Source: a bacterium (GTDB lineage: Bacteria; UBP15; UBA6099). Taken from it: 64,000 bases of DNA. How positions within the stretch are numbered: the first letter of the stretch is position 1; the number at the start of each line of letters is the position of its first letter. Positions 26,485-34,857 of the stretch are shown here, piece by piece. The notes under the pieces are model-generated. The model was not told the origin of the DNA. It did no database searches and saw only the letters and a program-made list of their open reading frames with translations. Made by a program: the position numbers and the translations under genes. The DNA lies in NCBI GenBank assembly GCA_029564595.1, contig JAKQPS010000160.1, positions 1 to 64,000 on the forward strand, given 5' to 3'.

Positions 26485-27234
26485 TTAGCGTCGTCGCTTG
26501 CGCGCGTCGAACGCTTCCATGTCCACTTTGGGAAGCTCGGCGGTTCCTTTTTCGACCATGTGTTCCATCAGAAACCACTCGGCCTCATAGTCGATTGAAA
26601 ACCCTTCATTGCCTTGCGTGAAGAACGGGGCGAGTGTATTCCCCTCGCGAGTATTGGTATCCCAAACAACGCGAGTCCAAGCAATTTCGAGGGAGCTGTT
26701 TTGAGAGTAGACTTTAGGGAGCGCCTGATATTGGCCGGCGTGCCAAGCCACTTCGAGATTCGACTGGTCCAGAAGCGGGCGCATGGTTTCCCCTTCGACG
26801 ATCCACATTTTTCCGGGATGCTGGCGGCAAAGCTCCACAGCGCGCAGAGAATCGACGCCTGAAAGACTCAAGAATTGGTCCATCGCGCGGCGGATAGTCT
26901 CCGGACGCCTGAACGGGCTTGTCGGCCTGAGTATGCTGAAAATGTCATATTTTTCGTCTATGTTGGAAAGAGCGTGCTTGATCCATTCTATGTCAGGCGA
27001 TGTGGAAGTCGCGAGTTCCGCAGGCCGGAGAAAAGGAGTCTCCGCCCCGTAGTGAGCCGCTATTTCCCGCGTCGCTTCGGAATCTGTTGAAACGATGACG
27101 CGGTCAAACACGCCGCTCTGCCGCGTCGCGGCTATGGTGTAAGCGATCATCGGGTGTCCGGCGAGGAGGCGAATATTCTTGCCCGGCACACGCTCCGAGC
27201 CTCCCCTTGCGGGTATCAACGCGATTTTTCTCAT
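26485..27234 (-). CDS. neuA: Acylneuraminate cytidylyltransferase (CMP-sugar synthetase)
   Basis: A 249-residue NeuA-family protein that activates a 3-deoxy-2-keto sugar acid with CTP. The nucleotide motif IPARGGSERVPGKNI is at the N-terminus, and VIVSTDSEATREIA and LRPTSPFRR follow. The start at 27234 is the ATG preceded by AAGGCAAGG; the longer ORF adds 27 residues with no family match. It is the logical partner of NeuB, though it lies 9 kb away on the other strand. It follows the ketopantoate-reductase-like gene in the same direction. Confidence 0.85.
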   Translation of the reverse strand: MRKIALIPARGGSERVPGKNIRLLAGHPMIAYTIAATRQSGVFDRVIVSTDSEATREIAAHYGAETPFLRPAELATSTSPDIEWIKHALSNIDEKYDIFSILRPTSPFRRPETIRRAMDQFLSLSGVDSLRAVELCRQHPGKMWIVEGETMRPLLDQSNLEVAWHAGQYQALPKVYSQNSSLEIAWTRVVWDTNTREGNTLAPFFTQGNEGFSIDYEAEWFLMEHMVEKGTAELPKVDMEAFDARKRRR

Positions 27235-27277
27235 GCCGCCTTGCCTTCTCTCTTCTTTCATGGCGTTCTGTGGTTTC

Positions 27278-28225
27278 CTATTCCTGATTTTTGTTTCTGC
27301 GAGACAAAACCTCAATCAATGCAATCGCTTCTTTAAATGTAGGACAGTCAATGCCATGTCTTGAAGCCGCTCGGACTACTGCCCCGGCGATGGCGTCCAG
27401 TTCAGAGGGCTGTCCGGTGGCGACGTCGCGTTGCAAAGAAGTTCCAAGAGAGGCGGGCAGCGAGTCGATCTTAGCCATCTCAGCGGCCAAGTCGATATTC
27501 GCGCCTTCCGCAACGGCGACCGCAGCGCTTTCTCTGAGGCATCCATCGAGAAGCCGCCTCCACTCAGGGTTGGCGCGGACTTCTCCTATAGGGCGTCCGC
27601 TGGCGGCTGTGGCGCAAGCCAGCGCGCTCAGCCTCGTCAGTTTGCCCCATATAACATCCGATTCCTTTTGAACGACTTTTGCAACTATTTCCGCGTCGTT
27701 CAGTATCCGCGCCACGGAGTCTAACCGCACCGCGTCGATATCGCCGTTCGATGCGAGTTCGATCCTCGCTGATTCAGTGGTGTGCAGAACGTGGCACATG
27801 GAAATTCTTTTAAGTTCTACGTTGCCGATTGTCGCTGCGGCCACACGCCGGCCATACCGTTCTCTGAGCAGTTCCATGTGTTCCAGCCCGTTGAGAAGGG
27901 GCACGATTATCGAATTCGAGACAAGCTCCGGCTCCACTCTGTTCAGCGCGTTTCGCAGAAATGGAGCTTTGACCGCTATGAATAAAACGTCTGGCCGCTC
28001 GTCTAAAAATGCGGCAGTTTTCGGACGCGCCACGAAATCGCCGAGGGAAGCGCTCTGAATCCGTATTCCATTCTCTGAAATAACCGCGGATTCATCTTCG
28101 GTCGCCACGCAAATCGACCGCTCTCCGGCGCGCCACAACAGTCCTGCCACGAAACCGCCCACTGCTCCGGGGCCAAGCGTCGCGACAGTCAATCCGGATT
28201 TTTGCGCTCGATTCTTTTCCAGCAT
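27278..28225 (-). CDS. Ketopantoate reductase-family oxidoreductase
   Basis: A 315-residue PanE/ApbA-family NADPH enzyme, with the Rossmann motif LGPGAVGGF close to the start and VPLLNGLEHMELL in the middle. True PanE reduces 2-dehydropantoate. In a sugar-acid locus, next to a dehydratase that yields 2-keto-3-deoxy acids, reduction of a different 2-keto acid is equally likely. I start at Met 28225, which has only a weak ribosome binding site, because the longer frame overlaps the dehydratase end without family support. Confidence 0.65.
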   Translation of the reverse strand: MLEKNRAQKSGLTVATLGPGAVGGFVAGLLWRAGERSICVATEDESAVISENGIRIQSASLGDFVARPKTAAFLDERPDVLFIAVKAPFLRNALNRVEPELVSNSIIVPLLNGLEHMELLRERYGRRVAAATIGNVELKRISMCHVLHTTESARIELASNGDIDAVRLDSVARILNDAEIVAKVVQKESDVIWGKLTRLSALACATAASGRPIGEVRANPEWRRLLDGCLRESAAVAVAEGANIDLAAEMAKIDSLPASLGTSLQRDVATGQPSELDAIAGAVVRAASRHGIDCPTFKEAIALIEVLSRRNKNQE

Positions 28226-28259
28226 TTGTTCTCGTGTCTTTTGCAGCCGCGCAAAAAAA

Positions 28260-29438
28260 TCAACCTTTAGGCCAAGGATGCGCGCGCAACACATCTTCGT
28301 TTATGTCCGCGCCCCAACCGGGAGCGGTCGGCAGCTTCATATGACCGTTTTCTATCTCTGGAACAGCCGTCACAAGCTCGTCTTTCCACGGCACATCGTC
28401 CACATCCGTCTCGAATATCCGCAGGTTTGGAACAATCGCGCAGAAGTGCGCCCCGATCATGGTTGCAAGATGTCCGTAGTAGTTGTGCGGGGCGACGTTT
28501 ATCTCATGTATTTCCGCCAGATCGCTGATCTTCTTCGACTGAGAAAGCCCATTCCAAATGACATCCACGCTCGCCGTGTCCATAGCATGGCAAGTGAAGA
28601 ATGGCAGAAACTGGCGCGTTGTGTAAAGGTTTTCTCCGGAGCAGATAGGCATCGAACATTTGTCTTTCACCATGCGGAGCGCCAGCGGGTCGAATATGTC
28701 CGTCTCCAGCCAGAAAAGGTCGTGCTGTTCGATGGCCTTGGCGACGCGGACGCATCCTTCGGGCTTGAAGTTGAAGTTCAGGTCGAGGCATATGTCTATG
28801 TCAGGCCCCGCGCCTTTGCGGAACGCGGAGATAAGTTTTTCTATGGCGGTCAGAATCTCGCGCGACGCCGTCTGATCGGTTGTGCCGAGTCCGCCGCCGA
28901 AGCCGGGCATGTAAACGCTAGGATTCTCGCTGGGAACCACAATATTTGTTTTGAGCGCGGTGAAACCTCGTTCCGCCACTTCGCTGCCCAATTCCGCAAC
29001 GTCTTCGTAACTGCGTAACGGTTTATTGCCGGTTACTTTCCAAGCGCGCGCGCGCGTCGTTCCGCAATGAGACCAGTACAACCGAAGACTGTCTCGCAGC
29101 GGCCCCCCGAAAAGCTCGTAAACCGGAACTCCGAGTGCTTTAGCTTTTATATCCAAAAGGGCGTTCTCAATGCCTCCGAGCGCTTTTTGAATGAGGCCGT
29201 ACGGCGTCTGTCTCGTCTGTCTGTAGAGGTCCTGATATATCCGCTCAACGGGTCGGGGGTCTCTGCCTAGCAACAATGGTTCGAGATCCCGCACAATGCC
29301 TTCCATGCCTCTCTGCGAGCCGTGAGAGTCCGTCGTCTCCGACCAACCCGTTATATCCTCGTCCGTCTCGATTTTGATGAAAGACCACGGTCTCCATCCA
29401 GCGTCGCAATGCAAGGTTTCAATTTTAGTTATTTTCAT
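28260..29438 (-). CDS. Enolase-superfamily sugar-acid dehydratase (mandelate racemase family)
   Basis: A 392-residue protein with the two-domain enolase-superfamily layout. Metal ligands are seen in DICLDLN, LETD and SGEN, and NVAPHNYYGH carries the catalytic His expected in acid-sugar dehydratases such as galactonate dehydratase. It would dehydrate an aldonic acid to a 2-keto-3-deoxy acid. It is the first gene of a minus-strand run with the ketopantoate-reductase-like gene and neuA. The exact sugar is unknown. Confidence 0.75.
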   Translation of the reverse strand: MKITKIETLHCDAGWRPWSFIKIETDEDITGWSETTDSHGSQRGMEGIVRDLEPLLLGRDPRPVERIYQDLYRQTRQTPYGLIQKALGGIENALLDIKAKALGVPVYELFGGPLRDSLRLYWSHCGTTRARAWKVTGNKPLRSYEDVAELGSEVAERGFTALKTNIVVPSENPSVYMPGFGGGLGTTDQTASREILTAIEKLISAFRKGAGPDIDICLDLNFNFKPEGCVRVAKAIEQHDLFWLETDIFDPLALRMVKDKCSMPICSGENLYTTRQFLPFFTCHAMDTASVDVIWNGLSQSKKISDLAEIHEINVAPHNYYGHLATMIGAHFCAIVPNLRIFETDVDDVPWKDELVTAVPEIENGHMKLPTAPGWGADINEDVLRAHPWPKG

Positions 29439-29632
29439 GATTCAACCATCTTTCGTCAGGCGCTGTCGCCCTAGCGGTTCAGGGCCGCGTTTCCGCGCCG
29501 TTCAGCACATTATGCGCTCGCTGCGGAACAAGTGTCAAACACGCGGACTATGAATCGAGTGTTAGCCGGCTCCGCAAGAGAATCGGAACAGACTTAGGCG
29601 TTCGCGATAACAGGCGTTCGAAAGGACAAACG

Positions 29633-29657
29633 AAAAAAGCCCGCATAAGCGGGCTTT
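29633..29657 (-). terminator. Rho-independent terminator after tRNA-fMet
   Basis: On the minus strand a GCCCGC/GCGGGC hairpin with a TTAT loop, extended by A-T pairs, is followed by a T6 run. It begins just past the tRNA 3' end. Confidence 0.85.
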
Positions 29658-29664
29658 CAGCGTA

Positions 29665-29738
<74 letters not shown>

Positions 29739-29940
29739 AAGTGATTATAGGGCCGCCGGTGATGAATGTAAAGGTCTTCAGGGAATTGCCCGGCAAGCGC
29801 GCCCTTGATGAATTCAAAGGTCATTTACTGTTGTCGCATTATTGTGAACTGTACAGAGCGCAGATGTGTTTATGGCGGCGCGGCAGATGTGTGTTATAAT
29901 AAATGTGAAAAGTTGCGCGTCAGGCGGAAACAGGTGTTTC

Positions 29941-30159
29941 ATGAAAAGAACATTCACTGTCATAGTTGAGAAAGACCCGGAGAGCGGATGGCTTGTGGGC
30001 GAAGTAGTGGAGCTGACCGGATGCTACACGCAAGCGCCGGACTTGCCGACGCTCGAAACCAATCTTAAAGAAGCAATAGCCGTATATCTTGAAACATCCG
30101 ATTCAGATGAACCCCTGTCCGACTTTGTCGGCGCTCTCCGCATTGAGGTTCCGGCGTGA
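29941..30159 (+). CDS. hicB: HicB-family antitoxin
   Basis: A 72-residue HicB-like protein: FTVIVEKDPESGWLVGEV, then PGCYTQA-type TGCYTQAPDL and a helix. I start at the ATG 29941, which has CAGGTG upstream, and not at earlier in-frame starts. HicB normally neutralises HicA, an mRNA interferase. Here the adjoining hicA frame is broken, so the antitoxin is orphaned. HicB-like proteins can also repress their own promoter. Confidence 0.75.
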   Translation: MKRTFTVIVEKDPESGWLVGEVVELTGCYTQAPDLPTLETNLKEAIAVYLETSDSDEPLSDFVGALRIEVPA

Positions 30160-30308
30160 CAAAACTTCGCCTCGCGACTTACAAGGAGTTGCGCACAGTG
30201 GCGGAAGCCGTCTGATGAAGACATTTTACTTCTCAGGAAGTCGCCTGCGTTATAAAGAAGCACGGTTTTATTCTTGTGTCACAAAAGGGTAGTCATCGCA
30301 TTGTTTAA
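30156..30308 (+). pseudogene. Decayed hicA toxin remnant
   Basis: A GTG overlapping the hicB stop opens a frame reading VTKLRLATYKELRTVAEAV, then two TGA codons in a row. The same frame resumes as TSQEVACVIKKHGF and LVSQKGSHRIV, the recognisable HicA core with its Gly-Ser-His, and stops before the rest of the toxin. So the toxin is broken at both ends. It runs slightly into the end of the convergent methyltransferase. Confidence 0.65.
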
Positions 30309-30994
30309 GCTCTTCTTGCGACCACGCCGTATCCGCATGTCACGTATCGTTCTTTGTCATGCTTGTCGAGTTTGGCGATGACCTTCGGCAGAAAATTGCC
30401 AAAAAACCAAACAACGAACATCTTTAATGGTTTTCTGAGAACTTTTATTAAGAAGCTGTCGACAGGCGGAAAAAAGAATCTGTGGAAGAGTCCAATTCTG
30501 TGCGATAGGAATATGAAATAGCCGCCTAAAGGCTCGATTTTATCGATAGTGAATCCGGCTTTGCAGAGCAAGTGTTCCAATCCGTATTTCGTGTATCTGA
30601 AATAATCGTGAGGAGGCTGATGCAGATACCATTCTTGTGGCGCTGTAAGCAAAAGCAAGCCTTCTTTTTTCAGTATCCTGAGCATCTCTTTCAGCACAGC
30701 TTCAGGTTCTGAAATATGTTCAAGAACTTGGGTGCAGCAGATAGCGTCAAACGATTCATCTTTAAATGCGCACTTCTCAAGAGAACCGATCACATCCAGT
30801 CCGCTGTAATCCCAGTCCTCTTGTCCCACAGCCAAATCGTATGTAATGTAATGTAGCCTGTTGTCGTGGTTTTGGAAATCAGGGTCTCCGGCGCCGGCGT
30901 CCAGAACAAGCGCGCCGTCCTTAATCAAGGCGCTTTCACGCGAAATGAAGGTATTGATATAGTCTCTGGAAAAGTCAATAAAACTATTCGACAT
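30305..30994 (-). CDS. SAM-dependent methyltransferase (Methyltransf_11-like)
   Basis: A 229-residue protein with LVLDAGAGDPDF as SAM motif I, ICCTQVLEHI, and MLRILKKEGLLLLT. A late stretch is basic and hydrophobic. Such proteins methylate small metabolites, sugars or quinones. It is alone in orientation and not clearly tied to a pathway. Confidence 0.7.
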   Translation of the reverse strand: MSNSFIDFSRDYINTFISRESALIKDGALVLDAGAGDPDFQNHDNRLHYITYDLAVGQEDWDYSGLDVIGSLEKCAFKDESFDAICCTQVLEHISEPEAVLKEMLRILKKEGLLLLTAPQEWYLHQPPHDYFRYTKYGLEHLLCKAGFTIDKIEPLGGYFIFLSHRIGLFHRFFFPPVDSFLIKVLRKPLKMFVVWFFGNFLPKVIAKLDKHDKERYVTCGYGVVARRA

Positions 30995-31182
30995 AGAATA
31001 CCAATATCATATTTGAAGGTATATGTACAGACGGGAAACGTCGCGGCACTACGGGCAACGACGTCGATTCCAGCCGTCGCTGTTGTTTTGCGAAGCAGGC
31101 GTTATGACGGACGAAAAGGCGCTTGACGCCCGCGTGTAGGCGCTCTGAGAAGTTGATTATGGATTCCGATGAAACGCGCCGG

Positions 31183-31644
31183 TTAATCTTCCGGGAGGGG
31201 GCCGATGAAGGGGAGGGCGGAGGAGATGGAGCGGACGAGCCTTTTTGATTTCTCTCGGATCGGCAGAGCTGATGTGGCGTCGTGGAAAGAGCTTTTCATG
31301 CTGGGAGCTGATTTGGCTATGATTGTCATCATGACGATTCCGGCGAAGCAGGCGAAGAGGGCCGCTATCAGAAGCGCCGTGAAGTTGCTGTTGAGGATTA
31401 TCGACATCGCGATGTAGCAAAGGACGAATCCGCCGAAGGCTCCTACGTATAGGGCGCGCGCCCGGATTTCTGTTTCCAGAGACGTTATCCCGACGGGTTT
31501 TCCTTTGTTTGAAATTACCGGGCGTTTATACGCTCCGGTTTGCGGTTTGCCGCCGTCGTCCGGGGATACCTTTGCGCCGCAGCCTGTGCAAAAGGTCTTT
31601 TCTTTCTTTGGGTCGAGTATTTTACCGCATTTTTCGCATTGCAT
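31183..31644 (-). CDS. Zinc-ribbon membrane protein
   Basis: A 153-residue protein: an N-terminal zinc ribbon (CEKCGK near residue 3 and CTGCGA near 20), a polar linker, then two membrane segments at about residues 68-88 and 90-110, and a polar tail. Proteins of this shape are common and uncharacterised. It is divergent from the histidine kinase gene. Confidence 0.6.
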   Translation of the reverse strand: MQCEKCGKILDPKKEKTFCTGCGAKVSPDDGGKPQTGAYKRPVISNKGKPVGITSLETEIRARALYVGAFGGFVLCYIAMSIILNSNFTALLIAALFACFAGIVMMTIIAKSAPSMKSSFHDATSALPIREKSKRLVRSISSALPFIGPLPED

Positions 31645-31848
31645 GTCGGACGATCTCCTGAGCGCAAATCCTCGCTAGCGCGATTTTCAGTATATGACGC
31701 GGAAAAGAATAAAGCAATCAGTGGGTTTTCGTTTGCAACCGAACCGGAAGGCCGGCAGCGGGCCGGGTTGACCGGCAAGACGGGCGGGTGTGATAATTCA
31801 ATAGAGCGGCTCAAATGCGGACGTTGTTTGACGCCGAGCGGAGGCGCG

Positions 31849-32979
31849 GTGGGCGAAAAGAGGCGGCAGCGGGGAAAAGAGGCGCTGAGAGAGCGCGTAA
31901 AGGAGTTATCCTGTCTGTATGGGATAGCTCGCATTGTGGCGCGGGAGGATGTTTCTTTTGACGAGACATTGCAGGGGATAGCGGAGTTGCTGCCTCCCGC
32001 TTGGCAGAATCCCGAGAAGACATCGGCGAGAATAACTCTGGACGGGCGTTGTTATGAGACGCCGGGATTCGGATTGGCGACTGAAGTTTTGAAAGCGGAT
32101 GTGGCATTGCGCGGGGCGAGACGGGGCGCGGTGGAGGTGGGGTGTTCGGGCGCTTGCGAAGATAGCGAAGCAACGTTTCTCGAAGAGGAAAAAAGCCTCA
32201 TTGAGGCGGTGGCCGGAGAGGTCGCTTTTTTTGTCGAACGGCGAGAGGCCGAGAGGGACAGAGAAAGACTTAACGAGCAATTGCGGCACGCAGACAGGTT
32301 GGCGACGCTCGGCATACTGTCGGCGGGGGTCGCGCATGAGCTTAATGAGCCGTTGGGCAACATACTTGGCTATGCGCAGTTGGCGAAGAAGTGTCCCGGA
32401 CTACCTGAACAGGCGGGAAAGGATATAGACAGAATAGAAGCGGCGTCTCTTCGCGCGAGAGAAATCATAAAAAATCTGTTGTTGTTCGCGCGGCAGAAAA
32501 CTCCGGTCAGAAGGAAGGCGAACCTGAACGACATAGTGAGCGAGGGTATGTGCTTTTTCGAGGCGAGATGTGAACGGAGCGGAGTTGAGATAACGAGGGA
32601 ACTGGAGGAAGGGCTGCCGGATGTAGTTGCGGACGCGGATCAGTTGAATCAGGCGCTTGTGAATCTTGTGGTGAACGCTCTTCAGGCGATGCCATCGGGA
32701 GGGCGGTTGACTCTGCGGACGAAAAGCGGGGACGGGTCTGCGGCTCTCTGTGTGGAGGACACCGGATGCGGGATGAGCGAGGAAGTGGTTAAAAAGCTGT
32801 TCATCCCGTTTTTCACCACGAAAGACATCGGGCAGGGCACAGGTCTGGGTCTGCCGGTCGCGCACGGGATCGTGGCGGCGCACGGAGGATGGATCAGGGT
32901 GGATAGCGAAGTTGGCAAAGGCTCGACGTTCGAGATACGACTGCCCGTCTCGCGGGAGAACTCGGAGGAGAAGAAATGA
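31849..32979 (+). CDS. Sensor histidine kinase, NtrB-like
   Basis: A 376-residue kinase starting at a GTG four bases after GGAGG. The longer frame (to 31540) would cross the divergent zinc-ribbon gene and lacks support. A GAF-like sensor region (about 20-130) precedes the phosphoacceptor box (AGVAHELNEPLGNI). The ATP-binding part has NLVVNALQAM, DTGCGM and GTGLGLPV. There is no membrane segment, so it senses a cytoplasmic signal. It overlaps the sigma54 activator gene by four bases, so the two form a two-component pair. The target is probably the sigma54 promoter at 34506-34521. Confidence 0.8.
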   Translation: MGEKRRQRGKEALRERVKELSCLYGIARIVAREDVSFDETLQGIAELLPPAWQNPEKTSARITLDGRCYETPGFGLATEVLKADVALRGARRGAVEVGCSGACEDSEATFLEEEKSLIEAVAGEVAFFVERREAERDRERLNEQLRHADRLATLGILSAGVAHELNEPLGNILGYAQLAKKCPGLPEQAGKDIDRIEAASLRAREIIKNLLLFARQKTPVRRKANLNDIVSEGMCFFEARCERSGVEITRELEEGLPDVVADADQLNQALVNLVVNALQAMPSGGRLTLRTKSGDGSAALCVEDTGCGMSEEVVKKLFIPFFTTKDIGQGTGLGLPVAHGIVAAHGGWIRVDSEVGKGSTFEIRLPVSRENSEEKK

Positions 32980-34331
32980 CGACGCCGCGCTCCGAAAGGG
33001 CAGCGATACTGGTCGTGGACGATTCAGCAGACACGCTGGAGTTGCTCCGACGCAATCTGACTTCCGAGGGATATGTCGTGTTCACGGCTCCGGGGGTCGC
33101 TGAAGCGACAAAGGTTCTCGAATCGGCAAAAATCGATTTGGTGATAACGGACTACAAGATGCCGAAGTCGGACGGGCTGGATCTGGTGCGGCATGTGAGA
33201 GAGAACTTCCGGGACGCCGAAGTTATGATGATAACGGGGTATCCGACGGTCGAGGGGGCGGTGAAGGCGGTCAAGATCGGGGCAGAGGAGTATTTGGCGA
33301 AACCGTTCACGGACAAAGAGTTGTTTTCGGCAGTGAGCCGCGCGTTGGACAAGCTGAGGGAGAAGAGGCGGGAACGCGAGGCGGCGGCGGTTCCTGCGGC
33401 GGCTCAGCACGGGCTGATAGGATGTTCCGCCGCGATAAAAAAGATTCTCGCAGAAGCCGGCAAGGCCGCGCCATCGTCGGCCACTGTTTTAATAACGGGC
33501 GAGAGCGGCACAGGCAAAGAACTGGTTGCCCGCGCGATACATTACAACAGTCCGAGGGCGTCGGCCCCGTTCGTGCCGGTGAACTGCGGAGGAATTCCGG
33601 AAGGGTTGTTGGAGAGCGAATTGTTCGGCCACGTGAAAGGGGCGTTCACAGGGGCGGGAGCAGCGCGCGCGGGCTTTTTCCACGCCGCCGAGCAAGGCAG
33701 CCTGTTTCTCGACGAGGTGAGCGAGACGAGCGCGTCGATGCAGGTCAAACTGCTTCGCGCGCTACAGGAAAAAGAGGTGCGCATGGTCGGCTCGACGCGG
33801 ACTCGCAAAGTGGACGTGAGATTCCTTGCAGCCACGAACAAAGACCTTCCAGCCCTTGTGGCGGGAGGAGCGTTCCGAGAAGACCTTTATTACCGGCTGA
33901 ACGTTATAACGATTAACATACCGCCTTTGCGGGAGCGGACGGAGGATGTGCCTTTGCTGACTAACCGATTTGCGGAGAGGTTCGCCCGCGAGTTAGGCAA
34001 AAATCCGCCGGAGTTCTCGCAAGAGGCTATGCGGGTGATGAAGCATTACTACTGGCCGGGAAACGTCAGGGAGCTTGAAAATCTGACGCAAAGGCTGATT
34101 GTGATGTCGGACGGCAAGGACATAGACGTGCCCGACCTGCCGGCGCCCATGAGGTATTCCGCGATGCAGACTTTGGGTTCCAATATGACACTCGCCGAAA
34201 TGGAATATGAGCATATACGAAATGTGCTGGCGGCGGCGGGGGACAACATCACGCGCGCCGCTGAAATTCTGGATATCGACAGAAAGACGCTGAGGGCGAA
34301 ATTGAAGTTTCGAGGCAGTCGGAAAGACTGA
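32976..34331 (+). CDS. NtrC-family sigma54-dependent response regulator
   Basis: A 451-residue regulator: a receiver domain with the phosphoacceptor Asp59, an AAA+ domain with GESGTGKE (Walker A), the intact GAFTGA loop that contacts sigma54, and FLDEVSE (Walker B), and a C-terminal Fis-type helix-turn-helix. All key residues are present, so it should be active. It ends 230 bases before a gene with a matching -24/-12 promoter and upstream palindromes. Confidence 0.85.
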   Translation: MTTPRSERAAILVVDDSADTLELLRRNLTSEGYVVFTAPGVAEATKVLESAKIDLVITDYKMPKSDGLDLVRHVRENFRDAEVMMITGYPTVEGAVKAVKIGAEEYLAKPFTDKELFSAVSRALDKLREKRREREAAAVPAAAQHGLIGCSAAIKKILAEAGKAAPSSATVLITGESGTGKELVARAIHYNSPRASAPFVPVNCGGIPEGLLESELFGHVKGAFTGAGAARAGFFHAAEQGSLFLDEVSETSASMQVKLLRALQEKEVRMVGSTRTRKVDVRFLAATNKDLPALVAGGAFREDLYYRLNVITINIPPLRERTEDVPLLTNRFAERFARELGKNPPEFSQEAMRVMKHYYWPGNVRELENLTQRLIVMSDGKDIDVPDLPAPMRYSAMQTLGSNMTLAEMEYEHIRNVLAAAGDNITRAAEILDIDRKTLRAKLKFRGSRKD

Positions 34332-34340
34332 CCGAGGCGA

Positions 34341-34351
34341 GGAAATATTCC
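34341..34351. promoter_or_regulatory. Candidate enhancer-binding site 1
   Basis: GGAAATATTCC is an 11-base palindrome. Its right half begins a direct repeat, ATTCCCCGG, found at 34347-34355 and again at 34365-34373, 18 bases apart. It lies about 155 bases upstream of the sigma54 promoter, a typical distance for an activator site. Confidence 0.4.
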
Positions 34352-34397
34352 CCGGCGGCCAATAATTCCCCGGTTTTGGACCGTTTTTCATTGAAAC

Positions 34398-34412
34398 ATT
34401 CCGCGCTGGAAT
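34398..34412. promoter_or_regulatory. Candidate enhancer-binding site 2
   Basis: ATTCC-GCGCT-GGAAT is a 15-base inverted repeat about 95 bases before the -24 element. It shares the GGAA/TTCC half-sites with the site at 34341, which supports one regulator binding both. Confidence 0.45.
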
Positions 34413-34505
34413 CCCAGAGAGCAAAACAATATCTTCAATAAATATATCTTTAATGATGCTGATTTTTATATTCATCGTTTAAGCGTCAAGTTGATGATGG
34501 TGATT

Positions 34506-34521
34506 CGGCAGGAACTTTGCG
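34506..34521 (+). promoter_or_regulatory. Sigma54 (-24/-12) promoter
   Basis: CGGCAGGAACTTTGCG matches the TGGCACG-N4-TTGCW consensus, with the GG at 34507 and the GC at 34519 exactly ten bases between. It is 40 bases before the start codon at 34561 and directly downstream of the sigma54 activator gene. Confidence 0.65.
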
Positions 34522-34560
34522 CTGTAATCATGCAACACAAAAAAAGCGGGAGGGCGCGAC

Positions 34561-34857
34561 ATGGCTGGAAAGACATGTGTCGGAATCTGTGAGAACTGCG
34601 CGAATGCCGCCGGTTGTGTTTTTCTAGGAAGCGAGAAGCGTCCTGTCTATTATTGCGAGGAGTTCAGGCTGGAGCTTTTCGAATCATCCGCAAAAACGCA
34701 ATACAAAAAGAGGAGTAGCGCCGCCGGAAAAAAAGCAGACGGTCAAGTTGCGGGCGACCTTGCGCAGGGTTTGTGTTGTGATTGTGAAAACCGCTCTTTC
34801 TGCGTGCTCAGGGAGTCATCGGAAGGCGGAGTCTGGCGTTGCGAGGAGTATAGATAA
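34561..34857 (+). CDS. Small protein with two cysteine repeats
   Basis: A 98-residue protein after a GGGAGGG site. It contains two copies of C-x2-C-x5-C followed about a dozen residues later by C-E-E-[FY]-R, one at each end, with a basic, Lys/Ala-rich linker between. This looks like two small metal or iron-sulfur sites. It is the first gene under the sigma54 promoter and abuts the NuoE-like gene (TAA then ATG). I know no named family. A dedicated assembly or electron-shuttle role is inference. Confidence 0.65.
   Translation: MAGKTCVGICENCANAAGCVFLGSEKRPVYYCEEFRLELFESSAKTQYKKRSSAAGKKADGQVAGDLAQGLCCDCENRSFCVLRESSEGGVWRCEEYR

Noticed and set aside
31540-31848. 103-residue N-terminal extension of the histidine kinase ORF
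   Set aside because: It overlaps the divergent zinc-ribbon gene, and a GTG with a GGAGG site at 31849 is the better start.
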